Below are positions 28,055-36,337 of a DNA stretch of 64,000 bases, one piece after another (the first letter of the stretch is position 1; each line of letters begins with the position of its first letter). The notes under the pieces were generated by a model. It had not been told where the DNA came from and ran no database searches. It saw nothing but the letters and a program-made list of their open reading frames with translations. Made by a program: the position numbers and the translations under genes. Origin of the DNA: Piscinibacter sp. (GTDB taxonomy: Bacteria > Pseudomonadota > Gammaproteobacteria > Burkholderiales > Burkholderiaceae_C); the NCBI GenBank assembly GCA_019635485.1, contig JAHBZL010000024.1:1-64000 (forward strand). The letters run 5' to 3'.

Positions 28055-28609
28055 TCACTTCGCGAACTTCGCCGTCGCCTCGGCGATCCGCTGGCCGAAG
28101 GCCTTCGCGGTGGCGATGTCGCCCGGCACCATTTCTTCCACCGAGGCGTCCGAGGGCGTCGCGGTGATCAGCCCGGCGTAGCCGCCGAGGTTGTTGATGT
28201 CGTCGCGGGTGTGCGCCTTGGCATTGCTCGGGTGCATGCCGGAGCCGACCCACAGCATGCCATGCTGCTGCGAGAGCGTGAAGAAGTAGGTCAGCGTGGA
28301 GAACTTGTCGCCGTTCAGCGTGGCCGAGTTGGTGAAGCCGGCGGCCAGCTTGTCGCGCCAGGCCTTGACGAACCAGGGCTTTGACGAGGCATCGGCGAAC
28401 TTCTTGAACTGCCAGCTCGGCCCGCCCATGTAGGTCGGCGCGCCGAACACGATGGTCGACGCCGCGGCGAGCTGCTCCCAGCCGCCCTCGGGCAGGTTGC
28501 CCTCGGCGTCGATGGCCATCAGCGTGCCGCCGGAGCCGGCGGCCACGGCTTCGGCGACCTTCTTGGTATGGCCATAGCCGCTGTGGTAGAGGATGACGAT
28601 CTTGGACAT
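28055..28609 (-). CDS. WrbA-like flavodoxin family NAD(P)H:quinone oxidoreductase
   Basis: 184 residues. The FMN phosphate loop is LYHSGYGHTKKVAEAV, followed by IVFGAPTYMGGPSWQFKKF and the C-terminal NLGGYAGLITATPSD. It is shorter than WrbA (~200) and lacks some of its loops, so it is placed in the wider family. Expected to do two-electron reduction of quinones. It sits between the pirin and FMN-reductase genes in a putative LysR-controlled redox operon. Confidence 0.85.
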   Translation of the reverse strand: MSKIVILYHSGYGHTKKVAEAVAAGSGGTLMAIDAEGNLPEGGWEQLAAASTIVFGAPTYMGGPSWQFKKFADASSKPWFVKAWRDKLAAGFTNSATLNGDKFSTLTYFFTLSQQHGMLWVGSGMHPSNAKAHTRDDINNLGGYAGLITATPSDASVEEMVPGDIATAKAFGQRIAEATAKFAK

Positions 28610-28650
28610 GGGGTTCTTTCCGTTCTGGGTTGTGGGGGGTGGCGGCCGGA

Positions 28651-29373
28651 TCAGGCCGCCAGGTCGAACACGATGACCTCGGCGTTGTCGCCCTCGGCCA
28701 GCTGCAGGCGCGACTCCTCCGAGAGCGCGAGCGCATCACCTCCACGCAGCCGCTGCCCGTTGACGGACATCTGCCCGCGCACCAGGTGCACATAGCTGCG
28801 CCGCGCCGGGTCGATCGGCAGTTCGACCGACTCGGCCCCGTCGAACAGGCCGGCGTACATGCGCGCGTCGGCATGGATGGTCACCGAGCCGTCCGCGCCG
28901 TCCGGGCTCGCGACCAGGCGCAGCTGGCCGCGCTTCTCCGCGTCGGCGAAATGCTTCTGCTCGTAGCCCGGAGCGATGCCGAGCTGGTCCGGCATGATCC
29001 AGATCTGCAGGAAGTGCGTGTTGGCGTCCGGCGCGTGGTTGAACTCGCTGTGCCGCACGCCGCGCCCGGCGCTCATGCGCTGCACGTCGCCCGGACGGAT
29101 CACGCCGCCGTGCGCGCCGCCTTCGCTGCCGTCGCCCATGCTGTCCTTGTGCGCGAGCTCGCCGTCCAGCACGTAGCTGATGATCTCCATGTCGCGGTGG
29201 CCATGCGTGCCGAAGCCGGTGCCGGGCGCGATGCGATCCTCGTTGATCACGCGCAGGTTGCCGAAGCCCATGTGCTTCGGGTCGTAGTAGTCGGCGAACG
29301 AGAAGCTGTGGAAACTCTTGAGCCAGCCATGGTCCGCATAGCCGCGTTCGCAGGACTTGCGCAGCGCCATCAT
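28651..29373 (-). CDS. Pirin family protein (YhhW-like bicupin)
   Basis: 240 residues. The N-terminal cupin shows GHRDMEIISYVLDGELAHKD and RPGDVQRMSAGRGVRHSEFN, giving the His/Glu metal site. The segment HGWLKSFHSFSFADYYDP is typical of the YhhW branch, in which E. coli YhhW has quercetin 2,3-dioxygenase activity in vitro. Cytoplasmic. Start chosen at the first of two ATGs, 7 bases after GGAGA. First gene of the operon that diverges from the LysR gene. Confidence 0.9.
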   Translation of the reverse strand: MMALRKSCERGYADHGWLKSFHSFSFADYYDPKHMGFGNLRVINEDRIAPGTGFGTHGHRDMEIISYVLDGELAHKDSMGDGSEGGAHGGVIRPGDVQRMSAGRGVRHSEFNHAPDANTHFLQIWIMPDQLGIAPGYEQKHFADAEKRGQLRLVASPDGADGSVTIHADARMYAGLFDGAESVELPIDPARRSYVHLVRGQMSVNGQRLRGGDALALSEESRLQLAEGDNAEVIVFDLAA

Positions 29374-29453
29374 CGTCGTTTCTCCAGTGAGTCTGCGTGG
29401 AAAGGGTATGCAGTCAATGTAGGCGCCGACCCGCCGCAGGCCACCGAGGGGCG

Positions 29454-29470
29454 TTGAAGTTCGCATTCAA
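29454..29470. promoter_or_regulatory. Candidate LysR-type operator
   Basis: TTGAA-N7-TTCAA is a perfect inverted repeat containing the T-N11-A pattern of LysR boxes, 41 bases before the lysR-family ATG and in the 137-base gap shared with the pirin operon. Inference from motif and position only. Confidence 0.5.
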
Positions 29471-29510
29471 ATAAGATGAAAGGCTGGATGCCCACCCCGC
29501 CCGACGCCCC

Positions 29511-30494
29511 ATGCCCGACCGCCGCAACGTCCTGACGCCCGACGCCCTGGCGATGATGGACACCATCGCGCGCACCGGCAGCTTCGCCGCCGCGGCCCGC
29601 GAGCTGGGCAAGGTGCCTTCGGCGCTGACCTACAACGTGCGCCAGCTGGAGGACGCGCTGGACGTGCTGCTGTTCGACCGCAGCTCGCGCCAGGCCCAGC
29701 TGACGGCGGCCGGCGAGGAATTGCTCAACGAGGGGCGCCGGCTGCTGGCCGAGATCGATGCCGTGGCCAACCGCGTGCGCCGCGTCGCCACCGGCTGGGA
29801 GACGCAGCTGACCATCGCGGTCGATGGCGTGATCTCGGAAGTGACGATCTTCGAGCTGTGCGAGGCCTTCTTCGGCGCGGCGCAGGACCAGGACGCCGGG
29901 CACGGTACGCGGCTGCGCCTGCGCAAGGAAGTGCTGGCCGGCACCTGGGAGGCGCTGCTCTCGGGCCAGGCGGACCTGGCGATCGGCGTCGGCCCGCGGG
30001 CCGCGCCGCCGGCCGGCATCGAGTTCGCGCCGCTGGGCGAGATGCAGTTCGTCTTCGCCGTCGCGCCGCATCATCCGCTGGCGGCGCACGACGGGCCGAT
30101 CAGCGACACCGAGCTGCTGCGCCACCGTGCGGTGGCGGTCGCCGATTCCGCGCAGCGCCTGGCACCATTGACCGTCAACCTGCTGCCCGGGCAGGACGTG
30201 CTGACCGTGGCGAGCACCGAAGCCAAGATCGAGGCCCAGCTGCGCTGCCTGGGCTGCGGCTTCCTGCCCGAGCCGATGGCGCGCTACCACATCGAGGCCG
30301 GGCGCCTGGTCGTCAAGGAGGTGCAGCGCCACCGGCAGCCGGCCGCGATGGGCTACGCCTGGCGCTGCGGCACCGGCCCGAAGGGCCAGCGCGCGCCGCT
30401 CGGCCTCGCGCTGCAGTGGTGGCTGGGCCAGCTGGAGAGCCCGGCCACGCGCCGGGCGCTGCTCGAGCGCCATGCCGGGCCCTGGGGCGGCTGA
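29511..30494 (+). CDS. LysR-family transcriptional regulator
   Basis: 327 residues. N-terminal winged helix (FAAAARELGKVPSALTYNVRQLEDALDVLLFDR, shown by its ALTYNVRQLE core) then a substrate-binding domain in two lobes (about 92-300). It diverges from the pirin/flavodoxin/FMN-reductase genes, the standard layout for a LysR regulator and its target. The ligand is not evident; a quinone or electrophile would fit the target functions. Confidence 0.9.
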   Translation: MPDRRNVLTPDALAMMDTIARTGSFAAAARELGKVPSALTYNVRQLEDALDVLLFDRSSRQAQLTAAGEELLNEGRRLLAEIDAVANRVRRVATGWETQLTIAVDGVISEVTIFELCEAFFGAAQDQDAGHGTRLRLRKEVLAGTWEALLSGQADLAIGVGPRAAPPAGIEFAPLGEMQFVFAVAPHHPLAAHDGPISDTELLRHRAVAVADSAQRLAPLTVNLLPGQDVLTVASTEAKIEAQLRCLGCGFLPEPMARYHIEAGRLVVKEVQRHRQPAAMGYAWRCGTGPKGQRAPLGLALQWWLGQLESPATRRALLERHAGPWGG

Positions 30495-30512
30495 GACCGG
30501 CGGGAGCGACGC

Positions 30513-31415
30513 ATGAGCGGCTACGTCGGCCGCTTCGCGCCTTCGCCGACCGGGCCGCTGCACGCCGGCTCGCTGGTCGCCGCGCTGGCGTCCTGGCTCG
30601 ACGCCCGCGCCCAGGGGGGGCGCTGGCTGGTGCGCATCGAGGACGTCGACACGCCGCGCTGCGCGCCCGGGGCCGCTGAACGGATCCTGCAGCAGCTGCA
30701 GCGCTGCGGCCTCTCGCCGGACGAGGCGCCCTGGGTGCAATCGACCCGCGGCGCCGCCTACCAGCAGGCGCTGGACCGGCTGATCGCGGCGGGGCGGGCC
30801 TATCCCTGCGGCTGCACGCGGCGCGACATCGCGCAGGCGCTGCAGGCCGCCGGCCGGCCGCGGCCGCGCCACGGCGAGCTGGTCTACCCGGGCACCTGCC
30901 GCGACGGCTTGCACGGCCGCCGCGCGCGCGCCTGGCGGCTGCGCGTCGAGGCCGGCGTGCTCGCATGGGAAGACCGCCGGCTCGGCGCGCAGCGGCAGGA
31001 CGTGGCGGCCGAGGTGGGCGACTTCGTGCTGCGGCGCGCGGACGGGCTCTGGGCCTACCAGATCGCCGTGGTCGTCGACGACGCGGCCCAGGGCGTGACC
31101 CAGGTCGTGCGCGGCGCGGACCTGGCCGACAACACGCCGCGCCAGATCCTGCTGCAGCGCGCGCTCGGGCTGCCGACGCCCGGCTACCTGCACACGCCGC
31201 TGGTGCTGGGCGCGAACGGCGAGAAGCTGTCCAAGCAGAACGGCGCGCAGCCGCTGGACCTGGGCGACCCGCTGGCCGCGCTGTGCGCTGCCGGCCACGT
31301 GCTGGGCATCGACGTGCCGGGGGACGACATCGCGGCCTGGCTCGCGGCCGCCACGCGGCAGTGGCAGGCCCGCTGGCGGACCCGTCCGCAGGCGGGATAT
31401 CCGGCGCCCCTATGA
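30513..31415 (+). CDS. gluQ: Glutamyl-Q tRNA(Asp) synthetase
   Basis: 300 residues. It is a truncated class I Glu-tRNA synthetase: [18 protein letters not shown] (HIGH equivalent HAGS), zinc ligands in YPCGCTRRD and YPGTCRDG, and KLSKQNGAQ (KMSKS equivalent). It has no anticodon-binding domain. The enzyme activates Glu without tRNA and attaches it to queuosine in tRNA(Asp). It lies 18 bases after the LysR gene. The stop overlaps a TATGAT box likely serving the FKBP gene. Confidence 0.92.
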   Translation: MSGYVGRFAPSPTGPLHAGSLVAALASWLDARAQGGRWLVRIEDVDTPRCAPGAAERILQQLQRCGLSPDEAPWVQSTRGAAYQQALDRLIAAGRAYPCGCTRRDIAQALQAAGRPRPRHGELVYPGTCRDGLHGRRARAWRLRVEAGVLAWEDRRLGAQRQDVAAEVGDFVLRRADGLWAYQIAVVVDDAAQGVTQVVRGADLADNTPRQILLQRALGLPTPGYLHTPLVLGANGEKLSKQNGAQPLDLGDPLAALCAAGHVLGIDVPGDDIAAWLAAATRQWQARWRTRPQAGYPAPL

Positions 31416-31416
31416 T
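31411..31416 (+). promoter_or_regulatory. Candidate -10 box for the FKBP gene
   Basis: TATGAT (5 of 6 matches to TATAAT) lies 28 bases before the FKBP ATG and overlaps the gluQ stop. No clear -35. Confidence 0.35.
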
Positions 31417-31444
31417 GGCGCCCCTCCCCGACTCTGGAATCACC

Positions 31445-31792
31445 ATGAACACCACCGAATCCGGCCTGCAGTACGAGGACAGCACCGTCGGCAGCGGCGC
31501 CGAGGCCAGCGCCGGCCAGCACGTCACCGTGCACTACACCGGCTGGCTGTGGCAGGACGGCGCCAAGGGCGCCAAGTTCGACAGCAGCAAGGACCGCGGC
31601 GACCCGTTCGACTTCCCGCTCGGCGCGGGCATGGTGATCCGCGGCTGGGACGAGGGCGTGCAGGGCATGAAGGTCGGTGGCACGCGCGTCCTGCTGATCC
31701 CGCCGGCGCTCGGCTACGGCGCCCGCGGCGCCGGCGGCGTCATCCCGCCCAACGCGACGCTGCTGTTCGAGGTCGAGCTGCTGGGCGTCTGA
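31445..31792 (+). CDS. FKBP-type peptidyl-prolyl cis-trans isomerase
   Basis: 115 residues, a single FKBP domain without signal peptide, so cytoplasmic. Motifs: VTVHYTGWLWQDGAKGAKFDSS, GMVIRGWDEGVQGMKVGGTR, IPPALGYGARGAGGVIPPNA and TLLFEVELL. The aromatic pocket residues (Tyr, Phe, Trp, Tyr, Phe) are present. It speeds prolyl isomerisation during folding. The next gene starts 2 bases after its stop. Confidence 0.94.
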   Translation: MNTTESGLQYEDSTVGSGAEASAGQHVTVHYTGWLWQDGAKGAKFDSSKDRGDPFDFPLGAGMVIRGWDEGVQGMKVGGTRVLLIPPALGYGARGAGGVIPPNATLLFEVELLGV

Positions 31793-31794
31793 CG

Positions 31795-32691
31795 ATGAAC
31801 ATCCGGTACGACATCGTCCACACGACGGTGTACCGCTACCGCGAACCGGTCCGGTTCGGCGAGCACCGCGTGATGTTCCGGCCGCGCGAGAGCCACGACC
31901 TGCGCGTGCTGGCCACCGACCTGCTGGTGAGCCCCGACGCGGCAGTGCGCCTGATCCAGGACCCGCACTCCAACTCGGTGGCACTGGTGCAGCCGCAAGC
32001 GCCGGCCGCGGAGTTGAAGATCGTCTGCACCTTCACGATCGAGCACGCGCACAGCCACAACCTGGAGCTGCCGCTGGCGCCGGCGGCCGAGCATTTCCCG
32101 TTCGCGTACTCGGTGGCGGAGCGTTTCGACCTGGAGCACTACCTGCGCCCGCACTACGACGACCCGGAGGGACGCCTGACGGACTGGGCGCGCCAGTTCA
32201 TCCGCACCGACGGGCCGACCGCGACGCGCGAGCTGCTGGTGCAGATGAACCAGCACATCCGCGAGCGCTTCCGCTACACGGCGCGCGACGAGGAAGGCAC
32301 GCAGGGCCCGCTGCGCACGCTCGAGCTGGGCAGCGGCAGCTGCCGCGATTTCGCGCTGCTGATGATGGAGGCCGCGCGCCGGCTCGGCATCGCGACCCGC
32401 TTCGTCTCCGGCTACCTGTACGACCCCTCGCTCGACGCGGCCGCGCCCGACGCCGACACGCCGGGCGCGGTCGGTGCCGGCAGCACGCACGCCTGGCTGC
32501 AGGCCTACCTGCCGGGCGCCGGCTGGGTACCGTTCGATCCGACCAACAACCTGCTCGGCGGCTATTCGCTGATTCGCGTCGGCGTCGCCCGCGACCCGAG
32601 CCAGGCGGCCCCGATCTCCGGCACCTGGTTCGGCGCCGCCGACGCCTACCTCGGCATGGAGGTGCAGGTGCAGGTACGGCGATTGCCTTGA
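31795..32691 (+). CDS. Transglutaminase-like protein
   Basis: 298 residues. The N-terminal beta-rich bacterial transglutaminase domain (YDIVHTTVYRYREPVRFGEHR) is followed by the papain-like core with Cys in GSGSCRDFALLMMEAARRLG, His in STHAWLQAYLPGAGWVPFDPTNN, and the Asp of that last motif. The catalytic triad Cys-His-Asp is therefore complete. Cytoplasmic, with no signal peptide. Homologues are often annotated as transglutaminase family proteins with peptidase or amidase activity of unknown substrate. Confidence 0.9.
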   Translation: MNIRYDIVHTTVYRYREPVRFGEHRVMFRPRESHDLRVLATDLLVSPDAAVRLIQDPHSNSVALVQPQAPAAELKIVCTFTIEHAHSHNLELPLAPAAEHFPFAYSVAERFDLEHYLRPHYDDPEGRLTDWARQFIRTDGPTATRELLVQMNQHIRERFRYTARDEEGTQGPLRTLELGSGSCRDFALLMMEAARRLGIATRFVSGYLYDPSLDAAAPDADTPGAVGAGSTHAWLQAYLPGAGWVPFDPTNNLLGGYSLIRVGVARDPSQAAPISGTWFGAADAYLGMEVQVQVRRLP

Positions 32692-32704
32692 ATCGCATCG
32701 GCGT

Positions 32705-32720
32705 GTAGGAACCGTCCTAC
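32705..32720. promoter_or_regulatory. Palindrome GTAGGA-N4-TCCTAC upstream of the receiver gene
   Basis: A perfect 6-bp inverted repeat with a 4-base centre (ACCG), 73 bases before the GTG of the orphan receiver. The right half, CCGTCCTAC, recurs upstream of both DUF1328 genes (35314 and 36703). Candidate activator or sigma-factor site. Confidence 0.45.
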
Positions 32721-32792
32721 GTCGAGACGCTCCGCGACCTGATTGAATGCGGTCAGGACATCGCGGACAGTGACGACATCAGGATCGAGGCC

Positions 32793-33185
32793 GTGCCCGA
32801 ATTGAGAACCTACATCGTTGAGGACAGCCCCGTGATCCGCGAGAACCTGGTCGCGGCGCTCGAAGAGATGGCTCCGGTGCACGTCGTCGGCACCGCGGAG
32901 GATGAGCGCACCGCCCGGCTCTGGCTCGACGAATCGGGCGACGAGTGCGACCTCGTCATCATCGACATCTTCCTGCGCCAGGGCTCGGGCCTCGGGCTGC
33001 TGCAGTCGCTGGCCGCGACGCAGCGACGCTGCAAGCGCGTCGTGCTGTCCAACTTCGCGACCCCGGACATGCGGCGCAAGTGCCTCGCGCTCGGGGCGGA
33101 CTCGGTGTTCGACAAGTCCAACGAGATCGACGCGCTGATCGGCTACTGCACCCGCCTGGCCGAGGAGGGCCGCGGTGCCTCATGA
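32793..33185 (+). CDS. Single-domain response regulator (receiver only)
   Basis: 130 residues: a stand-alone CheY-like receiver. It has the acidic pair in YIVEDSPVIREN, the phospho-accepting Asp in LVIIDIFLRQGSG (about residue 53), Ser in VVLSNFATPDM and the conserved Lys in SVFDKSNEID. No output domain. GTG start. It is convergent with the NarL-type regulator and 14 bases from it, so it may be part of the same signalling module as the CHASE3 kinase. The upstream palindrome links its control to the DUF1328 genes. Confidence 0.87.
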   Translation: MPELRTYIVEDSPVIRENLVAALEEMAPVHVVGTAEDERTARLWLDESGDECDLVIIDIFLRQGSGLGLLQSLAATQRRCKRVVLSNFATPDMRRKCLALGADSVFDKSNEIDALIGYCTRLAEEGRGAS

Positions 33186-33199
33186 CGGCACCGCGCCGC

Positions 33200-33832
33200 T
33201 CACTGGATCAGCCCGTTCTTCAGTGCGTAGTAGGTCAGCTCGCTGTTGGACGAGAGCCTCATCTTCTCCAGCACCCGCGTGCGGTAGGTGCTGACGGTCT
33301 TGACCGACAGCGACAGCGTCTCGGCCAGATGGCCGATCGTCTCGCCGCGCGCGAGGTGCAGGAACACCTGCAGCTCGCGCTCCGACAGCAGTTCGTGCGG
33401 CAGCTTCTCGGCGCCCGGGTTCAGCGTGTCGGCCAGCAGCTCGGCCACGCCCGGCGTGATGTAGCGCTTGCCCAGTGCGAGCATGCGGATCGCCTTGACG
33501 ATCTCCTCCGGGTCGCACTCCTTGTTCAGGTAGCCGCTCGCCCCCTGGCGCATCAGCATCGTCGCGTACTGCGCCTCGGGAAAGCCGCTGAGGATCAGCA
33601 CCGGCAACTCGGGCGCGCGCGCCTTCACCGCCGCCAGCGCGTCGACACCGCTCTGCTCGGGCATGTTCAGGTCCATCACCAGCACGTCGACCGTCTCCTG
33701 GCGCAGCAGGTCAAGCGCCTCGCGCGCGCTGGCCGCCTCGCCGACCACGCGCAGATCGACCTGCTCGGCGAAGTACTGCCGCAGCCCGGTGCGGACGATC
33801 GCATGGTCGTCGACGATGGCAACTCGGATCAT
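33200..33832 (-). CDS. NarL/FixJ-family response regulator
   Basis: 210 residues. The receiver (1-120) has VAIVDDHAIVRTGL, Asp in VDVLVMDLNMPEQSG (about 54) and Lys in GYLNKECDPEE. The LuxR-type HTH (about 145-205) reads LSERELQVFLHLARGETI, then SVKTVSTYRTRVLEKM. It is transcribed divergently from the CHASE3 histidine kinase, 45 bases apart, a typical cognate pair. Target genes are unknown; the neighbouring stress genes are candidates. Confidence 0.92.
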   Translation of the reverse strand: MIRVAIVDDHAIVRTGLRQYFAEQVDLRVVGEAASAREALDLLRQETVDVLVMDLNMPEQSGVDALAAVKARAPELPVLILSGFPEAQYATMLMRQGASGYLNKECDPEEIVKAIRMLALGKRYITPGVAELLADTLNPGAEKLPHELLSERELQVFLHLARGETIGHLAETLSLSVKTVSTYRTRVLEKMRLSSNSELTYYALKNGLIQ

Positions 33833-33877
33833 GATGGAGGCGCCGCCGGCGCTGCGGTGAATCTGAGGAGAGTTTAG

Positions 33878-35284
33878 ATGCTGGAGTCCCCGCGCAGCCT
33901 GGCCACCCGGATCCGCCGCAGCGCCTTCGCCTTCCCGCTGGTGGCGCTGGCCGGGCTCGCGCTGCTGGTGATCAGCGAGACCTCCTACTGGCGCGCCGGC
34001 GAATCGATGGACGCGCTCGGCGAGCTCGGCCAGGCGCGCACCTCGATCCAGGCGCTGCACCGCCTGATGCTGGACGCCGAGACCGGCCAGCGCGGCTACC
34101 TGCTGACCGGGCGCAAGGAGTACCTCGTCCCGTACCGCGAGGCCAACGAGGAACTGCAGAGCACGTTCAAGCAGTTGCGCGACTACTTCGCGCCGCGCGG
34201 ACAGGCCGGCACGATGGAGCAGCTCGAGGCGCTGGTGATGCGCAAGATGTCGGAGCTGCAGACCTCGATCGGCCTGTACGACGAGGGCCGCGAGGAGTCG
34301 TGGCGTGCGCTGCTGGCCACCGACATCGGCAAGGAGCAGATGGACCAGATCCGCGCGCTCTCCGAGCAGCTGCTGGCCGAGGAATCGGCCAAGGTCACGC
34401 TCGGCCGGCGCGACGTGTACGACACGCTGCTGCTGAACCGCATCGGCGTCGGCGCAATGACCGCGCTGAGTTTGCTGGCGCTGTTCATGTACTTGCGCCA
34501 GACCAGCGCGCTCGAGCAGCAGCGCGAGCTGCAGGCCGAGGCGATCCGGCGCGAGCACGAGCGCCTCGAGCGCGAGGTCGAGCGGCGCACCGCGCAGCTG
34601 CGCGAACTGACCCGCCACCTGCAGACCGCGCGCGAGGACGAACGCAGCCGGCTCGCACGCGAGCTGCACGACGAGATGGGCGCGCTGCTGACGGCCGCCA
34701 AGCTCGACGCGGCGCGCCTGAAGGCGCGCATGGCCGGGCTCGGCCCCGAGGCCCACGAGCGGCTCGCCCACCTGAACGAGGCGCTGAACAGCGGCATCGC
34801 GCTGAAACGCCGCATCATCGAGGACCTGCACCCCTCGGCACTGAAGAACCTCGGCCTGGTCGCCGCGCTCGACATCCTGGTCCGCGAGCACACGCAGCGC
34901 ACCGGCATCGCGATCGACGCCGCGCTGCAGGAGGTGGCCCTGCCCGCACCCGCCGAGCTGACCGTCTACCGGCTCGTGCAGGAGGCGCTGACGAACATCA
35001 GCAAGTACGCGCAGGCGCGCAACGTGCGCGTCGAGCTCGCCGGCTCCGAGAGTCGGGTGCACGTGCGCGTCACCGACGACGGCGTCGGCTTCGACCCCGC
35101 CCGCATGCGCGCGGGGACGCACGGCCTGTTCGGCATGCGCCAGCGTGTCGAGGCCGAGGGCGGCGAACTCGCGATCCGCGCCGCGCCCGGACAGGGCACG
35201 GTGATCGAGGCCGTGCTGCCCGCCGCGCAGACGGCCGACACCGCCGATCCAGCCGCCGCTGCCGACCACCCGCAGGCTGCCTGA
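33878..35284 (+). CDS. CHASE3-domain sensor histidine kinase (NarX/DegS-like)
   Basis: 468 residues. Membrane segment 1 (about 17-35), an extracytoplasmic CHASE3 domain (about 40-180; LMLDAETGQRGYLLTGRKEYL), membrane segment 2 (about 190-208), a coiled coil (ALEQQRELQAEAIRREHERL), then a HisKA_3 dimerisation helix with the phospho-His in RSRLARELHDEMGALL. The HATPase core follows (LVQEALTNISKYAQA, DDGVGFDP, HGLFGMRQRVE). It signals to the divergent NarL-type regulator. The CHASE3 ligand is unknown. Confidence 0.92.
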   Translation: MLESPRSLATRIRRSAFAFPLVALAGLALLVISETSYWRAGESMDALGELGQARTSIQALHRLMLDAETGQRGYLLTGRKEYLVPYREANEELQSTFKQLRDYFAPRGQAGTMEQLEALVMRKMSELQTSIGLYDEGREESWRALLATDIGKEQMDQIRALSEQLLAEESAKVTLGRRDVYDTLLLNRIGVGAMTALSLLALFMYLRQTSALEQQRELQAEAIRREHERLEREVERRTAQLRELTRHLQTAREDERSRLARELHDEMGALLTAAKLDAARLKARMAGLGPEAHERLAHLNEALNSGIALKRRIIEDLHPSALKNLGLVAALDILVREHTQRTGIAIDAALQEVALPAPAELTVYRLVQEALTNISKYAQARNVRVELAGSESRVHVRVTDDGVGFDPARMRAGTHGLFGMRQRVEAEGGELAIRAAPGQGTVIEAVLPAAQTADTADPAAAADHPQAA

Positions 35285-35313
35285 GCCGGCGCGCCGCCGC
35301 ACGGCGGCACAAG

Positions 35314-35326
35314 GCGCCGTCCTACA
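35314..35326 (+). promoter_or_regulatory. GCGCCGTCCTACA element upstream of DUF1328 gene 1
   Basis: This 13-base string is identical to 36703-36715 upstream of the second DUF1328 gene, and similarity continues for about 60 bases. In each copy the CCTAC core ends about 45 bases before a TAAGCT/TAGAGT box. Likely a shared activator site. Confidence 0.45.
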
Positions 35327-35409
35327 CCGGCTTGCGCCGCAAGCCGATTCGCGCAGCGCAGTGCGCTCCGTAAGCTGATTCCACACGAAACAGCCCCAGG
35401 AGCCGCGCC

Positions 35410-35568
35410 ATGCTGCACTACGCCGTCGTCTTCTTCGTCATCGCGCTGATCGCAGCGCTGTTCGGCTTCGGCGGCATCGCCGCCAGCGCCGCCGGGATCG
35501 CCAAGATCCTCTTCGTCCTGTTCGCGATCCTCGCCATCGCGAGCTTCCTGATCGGCCTGTTCCGATAG
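35410..35568 (+). CDS. DUF1328 small membrane protein (YtjA-like), copy 1
   Basis: 52 residues, almost entirely hydrophobic: two membrane helices around a Gly-rich turn ([18 protein letters not shown]). The pattern matches the DUF1328/YtjA family of stress-inducible membrane peptides of unknown mechanism. ATG 35410 gives a family-like N-terminus ([20 protein letters not shown]). First gene of the small-gene stress block. A second copy lies at 36814. Confidence 0.85.
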   Translation: MLHYAVVFFVIALIAALFGFGGIAASAAGIAKILFVLFAILAIASFLIGLFR

Positions 35569-35627
35569 ACCGGGCTGCCCACGTGGCAGCGCTTTCTTCC
35601 AACCTCCCCCGACTGAAAGGAACTTCC

Positions 35628-35945
35628 ATGAACACCGTCTCCCGCCCCCGCCCGACCCTGGCCGAAGAATCGCTGGACGCCGTCGCCGACACCGCGCAGG
35701 CCGTGCGCGAGCATGCCGCCCCGGTGCTGGTGCGCGCCGCCGAACAGGCCGGCGCGCTGCTCGACCGCGGCGCCGAAGCCGTGCGTGGCGGCACGCAGCA
35801 GTTGCGCGAGAAGGCGCAGCACGCCTCGGAACGGACCGTCGACTATGTCCGTGCCGAGCCGGTGAAGTCGGTGCTGGTCGCCGCTGCCGCGGGCGCCGCG
35901 CTGATGGCGCTCGTGCAACTGGCGCGCGGCCACTCCACGCGCTGA
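35628..35945 (+). CDS. YqjD/DUF883-like ribosome- or membrane-associated protein
   Basis: 105 residues. Amphipathic Ala/Glu/Arg-rich helix with heptad character (about 10-75), then a single C-terminal membrane segment (KSVLVAAAAGAALMALVQL) after EPVKS. In E. coli, YqjD of this family tethers stationary-phase ribosomes to the inner membrane. GAAAGGAA precedes the ATG. With the next two genes it mirrors the yqjD-yqjE-yqjK order. Confidence 0.75.
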   Translation: MNTVSRPRPTLAEESLDAVADTAQAVREHAAPVLVRAAEQAGALLDRGAEAVRGGTQQLREKAQHASERTVDYVRAEPVKSVLVAAAAGAALMALVQLARGHSTR

Positions 35946-35956
35946 GCCGGACCACG

Positions 35957-36337
35957 ATGCTGCATCCGCTGATCCGGCTCGCCGCCGACCGGCCCCAGCT
36001 GATCGCCGATCACCTGCTCGCCTACGGCGAGCTGGCCGGCGACGAGCTGGGGCTCGCGCTGGCCCAGTGGCAGCGTCGCCTGGCCTGGCAGCTCGCCGTG
36101 GCGGTGCTGGCACTGGCCGCGCTGGTGCTGGGCGGCGTCGCGCTGCTGCTGGGCCTGCAGCCGGACGGGTCGGCCCCGGCGGCCACGGCACTCTGGCTGG
36201 TGCCCGGCGCACCCGCCGTGCTGGCGCTGCTGTGCGCGCTGGCGGCGCGTCCCGGTCCCGGCGTGCGCCCCTTCGTCGAACTGCGCGCCCAGCTGGCCGC
36301 GGATGCGCAATGGCTGCGCGAGGCACTGGAGCGATGA
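35957..36337 (+). CDS. YqjE-like (phage holin family, DUF1469) membrane protein
   Basis: 126 residues. An N-terminal amphipathic helix is followed by two membrane segments (WQLAVAVLALAALVLGGVALLL and ALWLVPGAPAVLALLCALAA) and an acidic/Arg tail. It fits the DUF1469 pattern, called phage-holin-like although these are chromosomal genes usually found with yqjD. There is no phage context here. The stop overlaps the next start (ATGA). Confidence 0.72.
   Translation: MLHPLIRLAADRPQLIADHLLAYGELAGDELGLALAQWQRRLAWQLAVAVLALAALVLGGVALLLGLQPDGSAPAATALWLVPGAPAVLALLCALAARPGPGVRPFVELRAQLAADAQWLREALER

Noticed and set aside
35957-36337. Holin-like protein as evidence of a prophage
   Set aside because: DUF1469/YqjE proteins are chromosomal and sit here with YqjD- and YqjK-like genes; no other phage genes are present.
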